A stretch of 64,000 bases of DNA from Siphonodentalium dalli (GCA_032622095.1 CP136067.1:178782556-178846555); one strand, 5' to 3'; positions 1-11,935 are shown, counted from the first letter of the stretch. The notes: a model not told the origin generated them from the sequence alone. Numbers and translations are program-made.

Positions 1-90
1 AATTTTGCGTTTGAGTGTGCATATTTCTAAAGACCATGCTTCGTCAACTTTTAATTAGTCTAAGTGCTCCGTGCATGTGAAATCTATTAA

Positions 91-346
91 CCCTTTACCC
101 AACAAACCGGCCAAAACCGGCCAAATAAAGCTTCAACAGCCTAAAATATCTTCGGTCTGTCTCAATAAAACCATACAAATATGGATATCATTGGAACCGG
201 CTCCTTGACCACATTGTGATAGTTACAGATATGCCCTGTGCCAATGCATTCTCTCATATATGCGAGGCGACCTATAGTATAAACCCTAATTCGCCTGTAC
301 TAATAAGAGAATGCATTGGCACAGGGCCCTTCTGTTGGGTAAAGGG
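91..346 (-). mobile_element. piggyBac-type MITE, copy A (TTAA target)
   Basis: A 256-base element begins CCCTTTACCCAACA and ends with its inverse TGTTGGGTAAAGGG, flanked on both sides by TTAA (87-90 and 347-350). A TTAA target plus termini starting CCCTTT is the signature of piggyBac elements. It carries no coding sequence. It shares its body (CGGCCAAATAAAGC, AATATCTTCGGTCTGTCTC) with copies at 13148-13524 and 27333-27732 but lies in the opposite orientation. The right half holds half of a palindrome built on GCCAATGCATTCTC. Confidence 0.8.
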
Positions 347-350
347 TTAA

Positions 351-1006
351 TACAAATTTTCTAAATCTCAGTGTAATTATATACTGCCATTATAATTTTT
401 ATAGTGAACAAAGCTCAATGTAGATGAAGGTGAAGCATTAACATGTCAGGCAAGTCAAAATTACAATTATCGTACCTGATAAAAATCGTCCATGATTGCG
501 TTTCCCAAAAGCAGTGGACGATAAAGAGCTTCTCAATTAGGTTTCGTTCATTACACTGGCAAGTTTGCATGGCATTTTTTTCAGGCATTTTCTCAGAATA
601 TGAACGGCACCATACGTATAAATTGCATGTTTACCAAAGCTAACGACACGTGGAGTAAATTTTTGGTAGTTCCACATGTAACGGTGTTGTTAACACATTG
701 CTTCAAAATACCTGTATGGTTTATTCTTTCGAGATAAGTGCATGATATTTACTGGCAAATATTGAACTATTCCTTCGCCAGCATTGGGAATTTGTGTGCT
801 GTACCAAAAATCAGGGAACGATTGCAACAATGGGATTGTGCTCTAAAACACTGTAGAGCTATTTGTCTAATCGCAATACTAGACAAATTAGTACTTTCCA
901 ACAAAATACAGCTGCGTGTATTACAACCCACAGGCAATTTGTAGAAAACATTATTTACATAATGTTTTTTTATTGTTAATTTTTTTTAATTTTAAATTGT
1001 TTTAAT
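351..1006. other. No gene recognised
   Basis: AT-rich sequence. The open frames here (66 and 68 codons) show no recognisable motif, no codon bias visible by eye and no splice-site context that would support an exon. Confidence 0.5.
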
Positions 1007-1259
1007 TAAATTGGAGGAAAAATTTACCCGTAGAAATCCCCCCTTCCTAGGAACGACAGACAACGCATTCTTTGTTTCGTGAAATCTCTCTACGATAACA
1101 TTGCATTGAATTTAAAACAAACGCTTCCCGTCGGGAAATCTGTCTGTATAATATTTTTAATTTATTAAATTTAAAAAAAAAAAATTCATATTCAAAAATG
1201 TCATGTTTCTGAAACAAAGCCATGGGACGAATGCCGCCGGTGGCGGGCTAACCTGCTAG
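1007..1259 (+). mobile_element. Helitron 3'-end fragment joined to an inverted internal segment
   Basis: The right end reads a CCGCC/GGCGG hairpin followed by GCTAACCTGCTAG and a T, the same 3' terminus found repeatedly in the array at 18-24 kb. However, the segment at about 1007-1090 (CCCCCCTTCCTAGGAACG, ACAACGCATTCTTTGTTT) is the reverse complement of the internal module that precedes this terminus in the array. No 5' TCTACTATATATTTTG start is present. This looks like a truncated, rearranged copy. Confidence 0.65.
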
Positions 1260-1260
1260 T

Positions 1261-1619
1261 ATAATATATAAGACAAGGCCAGGCATCATTCGGTTTCCGA
1301 TACGTTGCATTTATGACTCACCGAACCGATTATGGCCGCGTAAACGGCATTGTCGCTTGTTTTTCTTCTTTCAAAAGTGAATAAAAACCTCCTTACAATG
1401 TCAAATGCAGTGGAATGTCTAAAAACAACTTTTGTATACTTTGAAGTGAGAAAATTGCTTCAAACCAGACCGTTAACATGCACTCCACGGTTGGTGATTA
1501 ACGGAATACGATAGGGGAACACTCCAACGTCCGTACTCAGATTTCACCAATTTTCGTACCTTGCTTGCCTGTACCAAGAAAATGACCAATTTGATTCTAT
1601 TTGTCGTTATATATAGTTA
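1261..1619. other. No gene or repeat recognised
   Basis: Unique-looking sequence between two Helitron-derived segments; no supported feature. Confidence 0.4.
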
Positions 1620-2162
1620 CTAGAAGGTGACCCGACTTCGCCCGGACAAAAGTACCCGACAAACGTGCCCGTCGAAATCCATCCGGTTTTACCCGATTTG
1701 ACCTTGGATTGACCATTTTGAAGGTCAAGGTCTGGTCGGGGTCACGATTGGACCCGTCCAAAACAATCATTGGACAAAAGTAACCCCACGTATCAAATTT
1801 CGTCGAAATCCCATCAAAATTGGCGATTTGACCTTGAAGTTACCAGATTTCAAGGTCACGTCGCACGGCAAATGAATATGCTTATGACTTATGAGACTCG
1901 CCATAAGAAAGTACCCCCACATACCAAGTTTCATCGAAATCCCGTGATATTCGGGCGTTTGACCTTGAAATTACCCGAGTTCAAGGTCAAGGTCACGTCG
2001 CACGGACAAATTAATAGGCCTATGTCAGTTCTCGGCCGAAAATACCCCCATATACCAAGTTTCATCGAAATCGGTTCGGCCGTTTTCGAGTCCATCGCGA
2101 ACACACAGACACACAGACAGACACACAGACACACAGACAGATCTTCCAAAATATATAATAGA
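1620..2162 (-). mobile_element. Non-autonomous Helitron, complete
   Basis: On the minus strand the element starts TCTATTATATATTTTGG at 2162 and ends CTAG at 1620. The base before TC is A and the base after CTAG is T, the canonical Helitron A|T insertion with no target duplication. The 5' part has a GTCTGTGTGTCTGTCTG microsatellite (2100-2143). The body contains repeated 'AAGGTCAA' and 'TTTCGATGAAACTTGG'-like blocks. A degenerate GC-rich hairpin lies just inside the 3' end. There is no RepHel coding sequence. Confidence 0.75.
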
Positions 2163-2308
2163 TTACCCCATTTGTTATTCCTTTTCATAAAAATAAAATA
2201 AAACAAGCCGAAGATGATATGTTTAAAATGTCTTAAGCATGAAATTGGTGATAAGTTGTTATCAGAGTACGTTATACTTATGATAGTTACGTTACGCACA
2301 CGGTGTTA

Positions 2309-2428
2309 GCAAATGTGACTCTTTCTCATTGGTCGATATTTAATATACATAATGTTTTTTTTTCTGATCGCGTTTTCGTAAACAAAACCACGTGAATATC
2401 GACCAATCAGAAAGAGGTCATATTTTGC
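2309..2428. mobile_element. Short inverted-repeat element (about 120 bp)
   Basis: The left arm (CTTTCTCATTGGTCGATATT) and right arm (AATATCGACCAATCAGAAAG) are inverted copies about 35 bases long including their outer ends, separated by about 45 bases with a T-run. It resembles a small MITE. No clear target duplication could be read. Confidence 0.5.
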
Positions 2429-2665
2429 CATGATTAATGGCGAATCAGGCCATGTTTATGGTTCGATTAGAAAGATTTCTTCCACTTGAAAACACAAAAC
2501 AGGTTTATATCGGCATTCTACAGCACTTTACATGGTAAAGAGGGTTTATATCACTTTTGGAAATACCAATATACGCGACAATACCGTTTATCCGACCAAA
2601 ATCGGTGCAGTGAGTCAGAAATCAACGTTGACGGCGTTCGGTGCTATTCGGTACCGAATTAGTGA

Positions 2666-2684
2666 CCCCCCCCCCCCCCCCCCC
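2666..2684 (+). repeat. Poly-C tract (19 C)
   Basis: An uninterrupted C run, one of many in this window (also near 4132, 29059, 29126, 29800, 30041, 30073, 35060, 35118, 45898 and 63726). The complementary strand is a G-run that could form quadruplex structure. Confidence 0.9.
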
Positions 2685-2777
2685 TGTGGTAGTATATGAG
2701 GTATATATTTCAATATGTTTTTGCTACAAGTTCCCCGTGTTACAACCCCGTCACATGGTTGTTCAACGCGAGTATAC

Positions 2778-3470
2778 ATAGAGGTGGTTTATAGAATACA
2801 AATACGCACGCTGAATTTTGCGGTGATATATGGGTATTGTAAAATTGCAAAGCCGATTGGTGACGGTTTATAATATAAAGGTGCACACCTTTTATTGGTC
2901 AGATGGATGTGTTTAAAATATACAAGACATATAAGGCTATATTTTCCCACATTTGAAGAGCAGCATATATGCATTTTAAACGATGACATTTGCTTTCATT
3001 AATTAAATAAAATGCCATCTGCTGCTAAATAGCGACTGTCATATGTATGTGCTATTCTAACTACATACACATGCAAATTTCTGTCAATGTCCATATATAT
3101 GTTTGCAATTTATAACATATATATGTATCACATTTATAACGTAGTTAATTAACACGACTCAGTCGTATGTTCAATGTGAATATACATAGGGGTGGTTTAT
3201 ATAATGCAATTATGCACGTTTCGTTTTGGGGTAATATATGGGTATTGTACATTGTAAAACTGATAGGTGACGGTTTGTAATATAAAGGTGCACACATTTT
3301 ATTGGTGAGCCGGTTGTGTTCAAAAATACAAGACATACAGCTGTATTTCCCACACCTTTAAAGAGCAGCAGAAGTGTGTGCAAAAGCGACAGATATGTAT
3401 TGTAAACGTAGACATGTGCTTTCAATAAAAATACAATCAAATGACATCTGTTGCTAAATAGCGACTTTCA
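2778..3470. repeat. Divergent tandem duplication, unit about 405 bp
   Basis: 2778-3050 and 3183-3470 share many blocks in the same order: ACATAG(A/G)GGTGGTTTAT, ATATATGGGTATTGTA, TATAAAGGTGCACAC, AAGAGCAGCA and TGCTAAATAGCGACT. The small minus-strand frames over both copies look alike only because of the duplication. Confidence 0.75.
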
Positions 3471-3479
3471 TTTTTGTGT

Positions 3480-4424
3480 GTCAAATTTACAATTTAGTTA
3501 CAGAAAATAACGACATTTCATACATACTTACTTGTTCAATATATAATAAACAGCTGTACAGATTGAATACATATATGGTGAAATTTACCCATAGGGGTTT
3601 TCTCAAAATTTCAGTATGCTCCAATCATGGCAGGGTTACATTGACACCATTTGAGACCCATCTCATTTATCTCTCAAAATGTGTTAAATTATACAAAAAC
3701 ATTTATAAATCCTTTTTATACCAAATGGATTCTCTCAGTCCAGTCGTAATTCTCAGAAAAGACATTTCTAGAAGCATTTCCGCGGAAAAGTGTCAAACCA
3801 ACTTTTTTGCCATAATTCGAAGATGCCGAACACGAATAGACTGTCTGTTGCCCGATTGGATGAACATAGGGTTCAATAAAAGGCTTTTAAAATCTTCGTG
3901 TTTTCTTCGCTGGAGGGTTGTTGATACGGCGCACCGTACAACGTCATATGAAATCACGTAACTGGCCTTGAACATACTCAAACTTATATACTCCTCGCGG
4001 ACCGTTCAAAGCCGCGTTGTATCATGATACTATCATCACAGTAATAATTCTGAAACATTATCATCATATTAATCAGGTACTTACGGTAAGACATTGCTTA
4101 TAGTCCGGGAGCCAATAGGGGTACCCTTGCACCCCCCCCCCCCTGGGACTTAAACCACCCATTTTGTTCCTTATTATGTCCTTCAATTTTTAAGAAATGT
4201 TAACAAGAAAAAACAGTGGCCGTGTAGACTCCAGACAAGATGGCGTCCATTCTGGCCGCCGTTTTTCAGATCAGACCCTAAGTCAGTTTTATGCAATTAT
4301 AGCGGGAAAATTTGGAAAAATGTATACAAATATATATATTTTCGTGAAGCTAAGACATAATGACACTTTTTTGGCGCAAAATTGAAACTCACCCTCCAAG
4401 ATGGCCGCCAAAATGCCGCCGTAA
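3480..4424. other. No supported gene
   Basis: Contains a 161-codon plus-strand frame (3476-3961) with no recognisable domain and no coding-like composition, so I do not call it. A C-run lies near 4132. The 4240-4430 stretch holds 'AAGATGGCCGCC'-type repeats. Confidence 0.4.
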
Positions 4425-7400
4425 TTTGAAAATATGACGTTTTTTCACAAATATCTTCTAGATCAGTTCCTGTTGTTTGAAACTGGTTGAGTAATATGAC
4501 TTTATTTTGTGTTTTGTATATTAACTGATCATTGGAGCGGCGTGTATGAGTACGGTATACAGTGAGTTGCTGAATTATCATGTGTGAGGTGTATATGCAA
4601 GTATGGAATGTATAAGTGGTGGTCGTGTGTGTGGGTATTGGTATATCTGAAAGGGCTCACCATTGGTGAGGTGTATATGTATACCTGGATTGACCCTATG
4701 TTCATGGGTATGGCGAATAGGTATACGTGTAGTGGCTGTATGGTCCATAGTGAGTTGAATATGTATACACTGAGTGAATGTATGATCGTGAATGTGGTGA
4801 ATATGCATACATAGAGTGACTATATGGTCATGTGCCAGGTGTAGGAGTATACCTGGTGTTCATGCATGGTGAATCGTGGCTGTATCGGCAGGTGTACGTG
4901 TATAAAGTGGGTGACTATATTGTCATTTGTGTGGTGTTTATGTACATATGGAGTGACTGAGGTAATGGGTGGGTTGTACATGTGTACCTTGGGTGGCTAT
5001 CGTTTTCCACAATAACTCAAGGATATGTTAATCAATAGAGAGGTCATGTCAGTCAGAGAGTTCTCCATCTTGATGGTGTTTATGTACATGGGGGAAACGT
5101 TAAACGTGGAAAGCGATAGCCACCCATTATCACACAGTAATTCCATATATACATAAACACCACAAACATAACAATATAGTGACCCATGACCACGGGTGAC
5201 CATACAGCCACGAGTCACAATGGATGCACACCGGGTATACTCCTAAACATGACCCATAACCATATAGTCACTCCGTGAATACCCATGCATTCACCTCACC
5301 ATTGGCCATACGGTAATCCCCTGTATACCTATTATCCACACACATGGTCAAATAGACATTCAATACAACAGTGACCATAGAGTCACTCCATGTATACATA
5401 TGCACATCACCAATGGCCATATAGCCACTCGCTGCATACACATACCATCAACCATGCCACCTGGTATACTCCTTCACATGACCTATGGCCATATAGTCAC
5501 ACCGTGTGTACCTATTCAAAACATTCATACATGATCATGGTCAATCCTTGTATACATATTCACCTCACCATTGGCCATGTCACTCCCTGTATCCCTATGT
5601 GGCACACCATAGCCGAATAGCGACACAAGATATACTAATACACTCCAGCCATGTCAGAAAAGTCACTCCATGTATGCATATGCACATCATCCATGGCAAT
5701 ATAACCACTCGCTATATACACACACCCCTCGCCATGACCATATAGCAACACGTGTGTATACCCGTATAACCTACACATGGCCATACCGCCACGAGTCACC
5801 AAGCAGGAACACCAGGTATACTCATACACCTGACACATGACCATTTGGTCACTCCCTGGATATATATTCATTACATGTATGATCATACAGTCACTCCTTG
5901 TATACCTACATGTACTCATCTCACCATTGACCATACAGTCACTACATGTATACCTATTCGACACACATAGTCATATAGCCACTCGATATATACATATGCA
6001 GCCCACTCTAGACCATAGAGTCACTCCAGGTATACATATACACCTCACCAACGGCCATTTACCCCTTCCAGATATTCACAAAACCTGCACACACGACCAC
6101 TCATACATTCCATACTTGCACATACACCTCACACATGCCAATTTAGCAACTCACTGCATAATCATACACGCCATCCATAATCATACAGCTAATCCCTATA
6201 CACCCACCAATGATAATACATCGACGAGATATATAAATATATAAATATATACCACAAGGACACTCCCTATATACCCACACGCTCGATAATGTCCATCCAG
6301 CTTACTCCAGGTATGCATATACACTTCAATCATGACCGTACAGTCATTCCATGTATACCTATACACATTACCCGTAACCATAAAATAACTCCCTATTTAT
6401 CCACACACCCCATCCATGATCATACAGACACACATATACATCCCACCCATGACCTTACAGTCACTCCATATATACATAATCAACACATAGATGACCATGT
6501 AGCTATATCCATACACCACATCAATGTCGATACAGGCACGTCGGGTGCACCCATACTGGATAGACACAACCATACACCATACAGCCACTCCATTCATACC
6601 GATTCACCTCACACATGACCATGACCTCTCCCTGTATACCTAAACATCTTACCATGGACAACCCACACATAACCATATAGTCACTCCTTGTATACCTATT
6701 CACATCATTCATGACATACAATAACTCGCTGTATACCTATTCACCTCACCTATGAGCATAGAGTAACTCCCTGACTACCATCTTGGCATCCACCCTGTAT
6801 CCAGTTGATTTTTTTTATCATAATGGACCAGAATATCCACAGATTAGGGTTCATCTCGGTTCCGTCTCAAAGTTCTGCCCATTTCCTTTCAATAATATGG
6901 CCAGAATCACAAAAGAGGTTCTCGGCAAAATTCCATACTTTAAAATGAATTTGTCATGCCCCGTACGGAACTGGGATAACCAGAATAGAACATATAGTTG
7001 TCAGTTAATTATCTAACACGTATAATAACCAAGTGAGTTACAATTTACTACCTTTTCGGATAACACAGAGAATAATGTTCGGGATATATGTAAAAAATAC
7101 TTTTTGCAAATTTGGTTGCCATTTTGGAAGCCATCTAGAGCAATTTGGTCTATGAATACCGTAGTATGACACATTTAAGATGGACCAAAACAATAAACAC
7201 ATTTGAATCCAAAGACAGTTACATTTTACTTGAAAAAATGGTCCATACCTGAACAGTTAATTTTGGCGATATTTATGTCACGTTTTTGAGAGAAAAGTCC
7301 AATATTTTTGGTGATGTCAGTGGTGACAATGGTAACAATTAACCATGGTGAATCAGACATGCAGGACACGCTGGGACAATATTAACCATTTTCCATATTT

Positions 7401-7722
7401 TGGCAGCCAATTTGAGCCAAAGTAAGAATTTTGGTTCCAATGAGTTGGAATATTCATAGGTAATGATATGCCTCACTTAGATTACAAAGTTCTGTTCATT
7501 TCTTGTTGAAATATGACTAGAATCCCAATTGTGATTTTATACCGCGTTCTAAAATATCGAATTTTTTAGGGAAGGGGCTAGGACCCCAATAATTGCATAT
7601 TTAATTGCTCCAATGATCAGTTAACATACAAAACACAAAATAAAGTCAAATTACTCAACCAGTTCCAAACAGCATGAACCGATCTAGAAGATATCTGTGA
7701 AAACACGTCATATTTTCAACTT
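4425..7722. mobile_element. Large foldback/TIR element filled with minisatellite
   Basis: A segment of about 110 bases at 4425-4536 is repeated in inverted orientation at 7608-7722; shared blocks include TTGAAAATATGACG, ATATCTTCTAGATC, GACTTTATTTTGTG and TAACTGATCATTGGAGC. Between these ends lies an inverted-repeat minisatellite (4550-6775) and a right-hand portion with a diverged internal duplication (about 6820-6920 versus 7433-7530, sharing AAGTTCTG and CATTTC.TT). There is no transposase frame. I interpret it as a non-autonomous foldback element; the outermost ends and target duplication are not clear. Confidence 0.6.
4550..6775. repeat. Minisatellite in two inverted arms around a palindrome
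   Basis: Irregular units of roughly 60-75 bases are built on 'GACCATATAGTCACTCC', 'TGTATACCTATTCACCTCACC' and 'CATACACCTGACACATG'. The left arm (4550-5010) is the reverse complement of the right-arm sequence. The turn is marked by GTGGCTATCG at 4998-5007 and CGATAGCCAC at 5114-5123. All frames in this region (for example on the minus strand at 4578-4808 and 5635-5964) are low-complexity H/T/Y/M-rich translations of the repeat and are not genes. Confidence 0.8.
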
Positions 7723-8235
7723 AATCCTGATTCACAGAACTTTCAACCGGGTGTGATTTCATGAAGAGCGTTTATTTATTAAATAACATACTTGTCCGTA
7801 TATATATATAGCAGATGATGAGATAATTCTGACAGAAAGGTCACGAGGGGTGATTCAAACAACAAAGTATTCCCATGTTCATGAGATTATATGTATGACT
7901 TACTGTATTTTCGCGGCAATAAAAACAGTATGTGACTTTAAGTTGATTGTATGGATGAAATATGGGTCACAGGCAGCGACAGGCAGCCTCATTGGATTCA
8001 GCATACTTGAATTATGCTAGAAAACTTAGTTCCATGCTTTTCCCCAAAAATGCCTCTTGGATTCTAGTATTCCACAAATGTAGCTTTTCCGACATACTGT
8101 CAAAGTGTACATAGGATTGGTCTTTATTGATTTGCAGGAAAGGGCAGGTAATATAAGCAGACGAAAAATAAATGAAAGTGCGGAGAGAGTCCTATTTATT
8201 GAGGGAAATGTTTAGAGAATAAGTTCTATGATCGT
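7723..8235. other. No gene recognised
   Basis: Nothing supported here beyond a short TA run near 7800. Confidence 0.4.
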
Positions 8236-8516
8236 TTTATTGAACTTATATATCTGAACATTTCCTATAAGATAACTACTCATCAATGATGATTTAGTAT
8301 AGAAAGGTTAAACTTATTATCTGAACATATCCTATGGGATAACTACTCATCAATGATGATTTAGTATAGAAAGGGTTAAACTTATTATCTGAACATTTCC
8401 TATGGGATAACTACACATCAATGATGATTTAGTATATAAAGGGTTAAACTTATTATCTGAACATTTCCTATGTGATAACTACTCAGCAATGATGCTTTAA
8501 TATATAAAGGATTAAA
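8236..8516 (+). repeat. Tandem repeat, unit about 80 bp, about 3.5 copies
   Basis: Units read AACTTATTATCTGAACAT, then TCCTATGGGATAACTACTC, then ATCAATGATGATTTAGTAT. Diverged copies of the same unit occur at 36205-36275 and 36365-36445, so this is a dispersed family as well as a local array. Confidence 0.85.
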
Positions 8517-8660
8517 GGGGTACTGTTTACTAAATCCGGCAATTTATGGGACCATCTCCTTTTGTACTCAACAGAATATATGCAACAAATGAATGAATTT
8601 GAGCCATTGGTTAGTGCAAAATACACTCGTGTCTCTTCAAACTGTAACGTCAAAATTGAC
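8514..8660 (+). mobile_element. Fragment of a TTAA-type MITE
   Basis: Starts next to TTAA with AGGGGTACTGTTTACT and continues with ATGAATGAATTTGAGCCAT, closely matching both arms of the element at 13604-13923. Only one end is recognisable. Confidence 0.5.
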
Positions 8661-8794
8661 GTCAATATTAAACGGTGACTATATATATTGGCTTGGTCTA
8701 AGCTTGGACGCTTCTATATGATTTTCTGTTTTGTGGGGCTTACTTCTGGTACATCTCAAATTTATTATAATTATCATGCGCAGGGTAGCCATTA

Positions 8795-9829
8795 CAGGTC
8801 AGGCACATCCTCAATTAAACTAGTATAGTTTATTTAACTTATATCACATGAAACCCCTGTTTTATCATTAAATAAGCCATTACATATTTTCTTATATGTC
8901 ACGAGTGATGAATAGACCCGTACTTCCCGACAATTTGGCAGCGCGCGAACACAGGTACTTTACATTGATTAGGCGGATTAATACTATTTCCAAAAGCCAC
9001 AGATGACACCAACACCGGACAATGCAAAATGATTGATTTGTTCATTAAAGTAAAATTCTTGCCCAACATCGTTGAACTAACGACAAGAGACACAAAACAA
9101 GGAGGCAAATTCAGGGACTATATTTTCGTCGCAAGCCTGGGCGCGTGTATACGGTCGTATACGATTGTGAAGCGTCTCCGCCAACGATGTAAATCTGTGC
9201 ATTTTTAAGCTTCTTTTAATGATTTTGTTTTGTTAAATAGACATAAAGCTCTATTTTGTTCATGTGATATACAAGATCTTCAACTCGTTATGTTGGGATA
9301 TAAGATTTTATTAAACTCGTTTGATAATTTTGATTCACAACTCGTCTACGACTCATAAAATATTGTATCCTCTATAGTTGAATTTGACTGTGCTAAATCC
9401 ACCATTTTCCTGCATTTGTGGAATCTAAGGGGGCGTGCATACCAGTGAGCAGCCAAATTGCACTCGTAGCAACTTTACAGCAAATGCTCATTCTCTCGAT
9501 AAAATTTGTTTTGCAACCTTTTGCGCTGGCTTGTTTTTAGTAAATAATGACACATAAGCCTGCCTTTCTATATGACATTAATTAATTAACATGACCACTC
9601 AATCGCTCCTTCGTACAAAATTTAGACTAATTGAATGTTAATTGACTTCCTTAGCTTGTGTTATTTCGTCACATCATTTTTTTTTAGTATGACACTGTTT
9701 AAATCATTGTTTTCTAATATCACCTTGAGTTATGCCTCTTGAATCGAATTCACACAACAACAATATTTATGTTGACCTATTATAGTTATATATAACTACA
9801 ATAGTTGAATTCAGGATGTGCCGGACCTG
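8795..9829. mobile_element. TIR element flanked by ATTA
   Basis: The ends read CAGGTCAGGCACATCCT (8795) and AGGATGTGCCGGACCTG (to 9829). The TIR of about 50 bases continues inward through a TATAGTTATATATAACT-like block. ATTA immediately flanks both ends (8791-8794 and 9830-9833), a possible 4-bp target duplication. A 69-codon minus-strand frame inside (8899-9108) is not recognisable. The superfamily is uncertain; Sola- or Academ-like groups make 4-bp duplications. Confidence 0.6.
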
Positions 9830-9833
9830 ATTA

Positions 9834-10883
9834 CGTTTCTCTTTCGTGGTAATAAAACGATTTTAACCAATTCGCCTGTGATTATAATTATGAGGGTGCT
9901 GGAAGTCTTAGACAGTGCTAGCATTACATTGATTGTACCACGATGTTGTGTGGTATATTATAGAAATGTACCACAAACGACGTCGACATAACCATGGCAA
10001 GACAGACTATTGTCCAATCGGGTCGAGAGTTGCAAACATTTTAGGCAAGGTCGTATTACAATGTTATTTATAGCACATGAAATCATTTGGGAATGAGGAA
10101 TTGTAGAATCCCAATGTTTCTTTGTTAAAAATATGAATTCTTTATTAAAATAGAAAACAATAACACAAATAGCGAGATGGTGATAAGAAATAAGATAGTC
10201 ACAAATTCCAAATGAAGACGAAATCGTGAAATCACGAAATGAAATGAAATTACTTTTAAGTCATTTAAGTTGAGAGTCAATTCAATTGGTTTAAATGGAC
10301 ATAATGCACTCGCAATGGGTAAATGTAAATGTTCATTTATTGAAAGTTATGTAATATCTAAATTTCACGATGGTAAAACCATTGCTATGTAAACAAAACT
10401 GTTACAGTTATTTGCCAACAAACATCGCTGATTGCATAGTCAGTTCAAATAATTTAGTCTGTTTTTGGTCTAAATGTGATTTTCAGAATATTTTTCAATG
10501 CGTTGATCTCTTCCAATATTTACCGTCCATTTGTATTAATGTGTGGTATCCAATCGGACTTTGGTTGGTAATGTTACGGTAATATCAATCTCTACCAGAG
10601 TGCACCAGTCATACTTCCTTTCTGACTATGTCACCGGATGGGTACTAGTCTGTGTTTCTATATTTAGCATTGGGTTTTCCAGCGAAATCCGATCACTCCA
10701 AAGTAAAATTTTCTATTCCCGCACGAAACCATAATGACAGAATGGAAAATCAGAGCTGCAGTTTTGTTGACGAGTTACAAATTAAATACACGTACGTTGG
10801 TCTGAATCTGGCTAGTATATCAAGTTGCGGCCAGTGGACCTTTCCACAATGTCAGTCAAATAATTATTAGCAGATAGTTTCAA
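9834..10883. other. No gene recognised
   Basis: About 1 kb of AT-rich sequence with short frames of 63-72 codons and no domain, splice or repeat signal that I can support. Confidence 0.4.
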
Positions 10884-10891
10884 CCAATCAG

Positions 10892-11471
10892 CAGGGTCCG
10901 CGCTGGACCGAAATTTACTTTTGCCAAATAATTTGCCAAAATGAAAATATTTTTTACCAAATTCTTTTAGAATTTGCCAAATATTATTCCCGATAGTATA
11001 ATTTTCTGCAATCTTGATTGAGTCTTATGCTTCGACACTCGCGGTTTGATATCGATAGAAAAGCAGTTAGTTAATAATTATACTCTCATCTCTATTGTGG
11101 TTTATCATACAACAATAAATCAATCACCGAACAATACAATGGTAGAAGCATTGCTTCATCAGAATTGAACATCACAAGAGGATTAGCTATGTAAACACCA
11201 TCACACTAAACAGAGATTATCCCTCCACCCATCGATACTAATGATATCAGATTAACTGCACCTTAATGGAGGTGTTAACTTTTGCGAAACTAATATAATT
11301 CCATTGTAATAATTTCCTAAAATGAATGGTATTGATTGACTGATATTTTTTCAACTTTATTGAGGAATTAAAAAGTGACATGCCAAAACATTTACCAAAT
11401 GAAAATATTGTTTGCCAAATGTGAATTATTTTTGCCATTGGCAAATTTGGCAAATGGCAGCGCGAACCCTG
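10892..11471. mobile_element. hAT-type MITE with perfect 8-bp target duplication
   Basis: The 580-base element starts CAGGGTCCGCGCTG and ends CAGCGCGAACCCTG. CCAATCAG is duplicated exactly at 10884-10891 and 11472-11479. An 8-bp duplication and CAGGG termini are diagnostic of the hAT superfamily. Subterminal sequence is rich in TTTGCCAAAT and TTGGCAAA motifs on both sides, the sort of repeated subterminal motif hAT transposases bind. It has no coding capacity. Confidence 0.88.
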
Positions 11472-11548
11472 CCAATCAGCGACTGAGCCGATCGATTGCT
11501 GCATCGAAAATTCTTTCTTCATCATAATATTGATATCCGCGCATAATT

Positions 11549-11935
11549 TAAAGTGATATGAAACACTCCGATAGGGTGATCAATTAGAAATGGAGAATAA
11601 TCTTAAAGTGATGTGAAACCCTCCGATATGGTGATCAATAGAAATGGAGAATAATCTTAAAGTGGTGTGAAACACTCCGATAGGGTGATCAATTAGAAAT
11701 GGAGAATAACCTTAAAGTGATGTGAAACCCTCCGATATGGTGATCAATAGAAATGGAGAATAATCTTAAAGTGGTGTGAAACACTCCGATAGGGTGATCA
11801 ATTAGAAATGAAGAATAACCTTAAAGTGATGTGAAACACTCCGATAGGGTGATCAATTATAAATGGAGAATAATCTTAAAGTGATGTGAAACACTCCGAT
11901 ATGGTGATCAGTTAGAAATGGAGAATAATCTTGCT
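11549..11935 (+). repeat. 55-bp tandem repeat, 7 copies with a dimeric pattern
   Basis: The unit is about 54-55 bases: AAAGTGATGTGAAACACTCC, GATAGGGTGATCAATTAG, AAATGGAGAATAATCTT. Copies alternate between an 'AGGGTGATCAATTAG' form and an 'ATGGTGATCAATAG' form (one base shorter) through copies 1-5, giving a higher-order period of about 109 bases. The last two copies break the alternation. Confidence 0.9.

Noticed and set aside
2100-2145. CRISPR-like or telomere-like repeat (CACAGACACACAGACAG)
   Set aside because: It is the simple microsatellite usual in the 5' part of these Helitrons, with no spacer structure.
4578-6721. Many H/T/Y-rich frames of 60-135 codons
   Set aside because: They are translations of the foldback minisatellite in both orientations.
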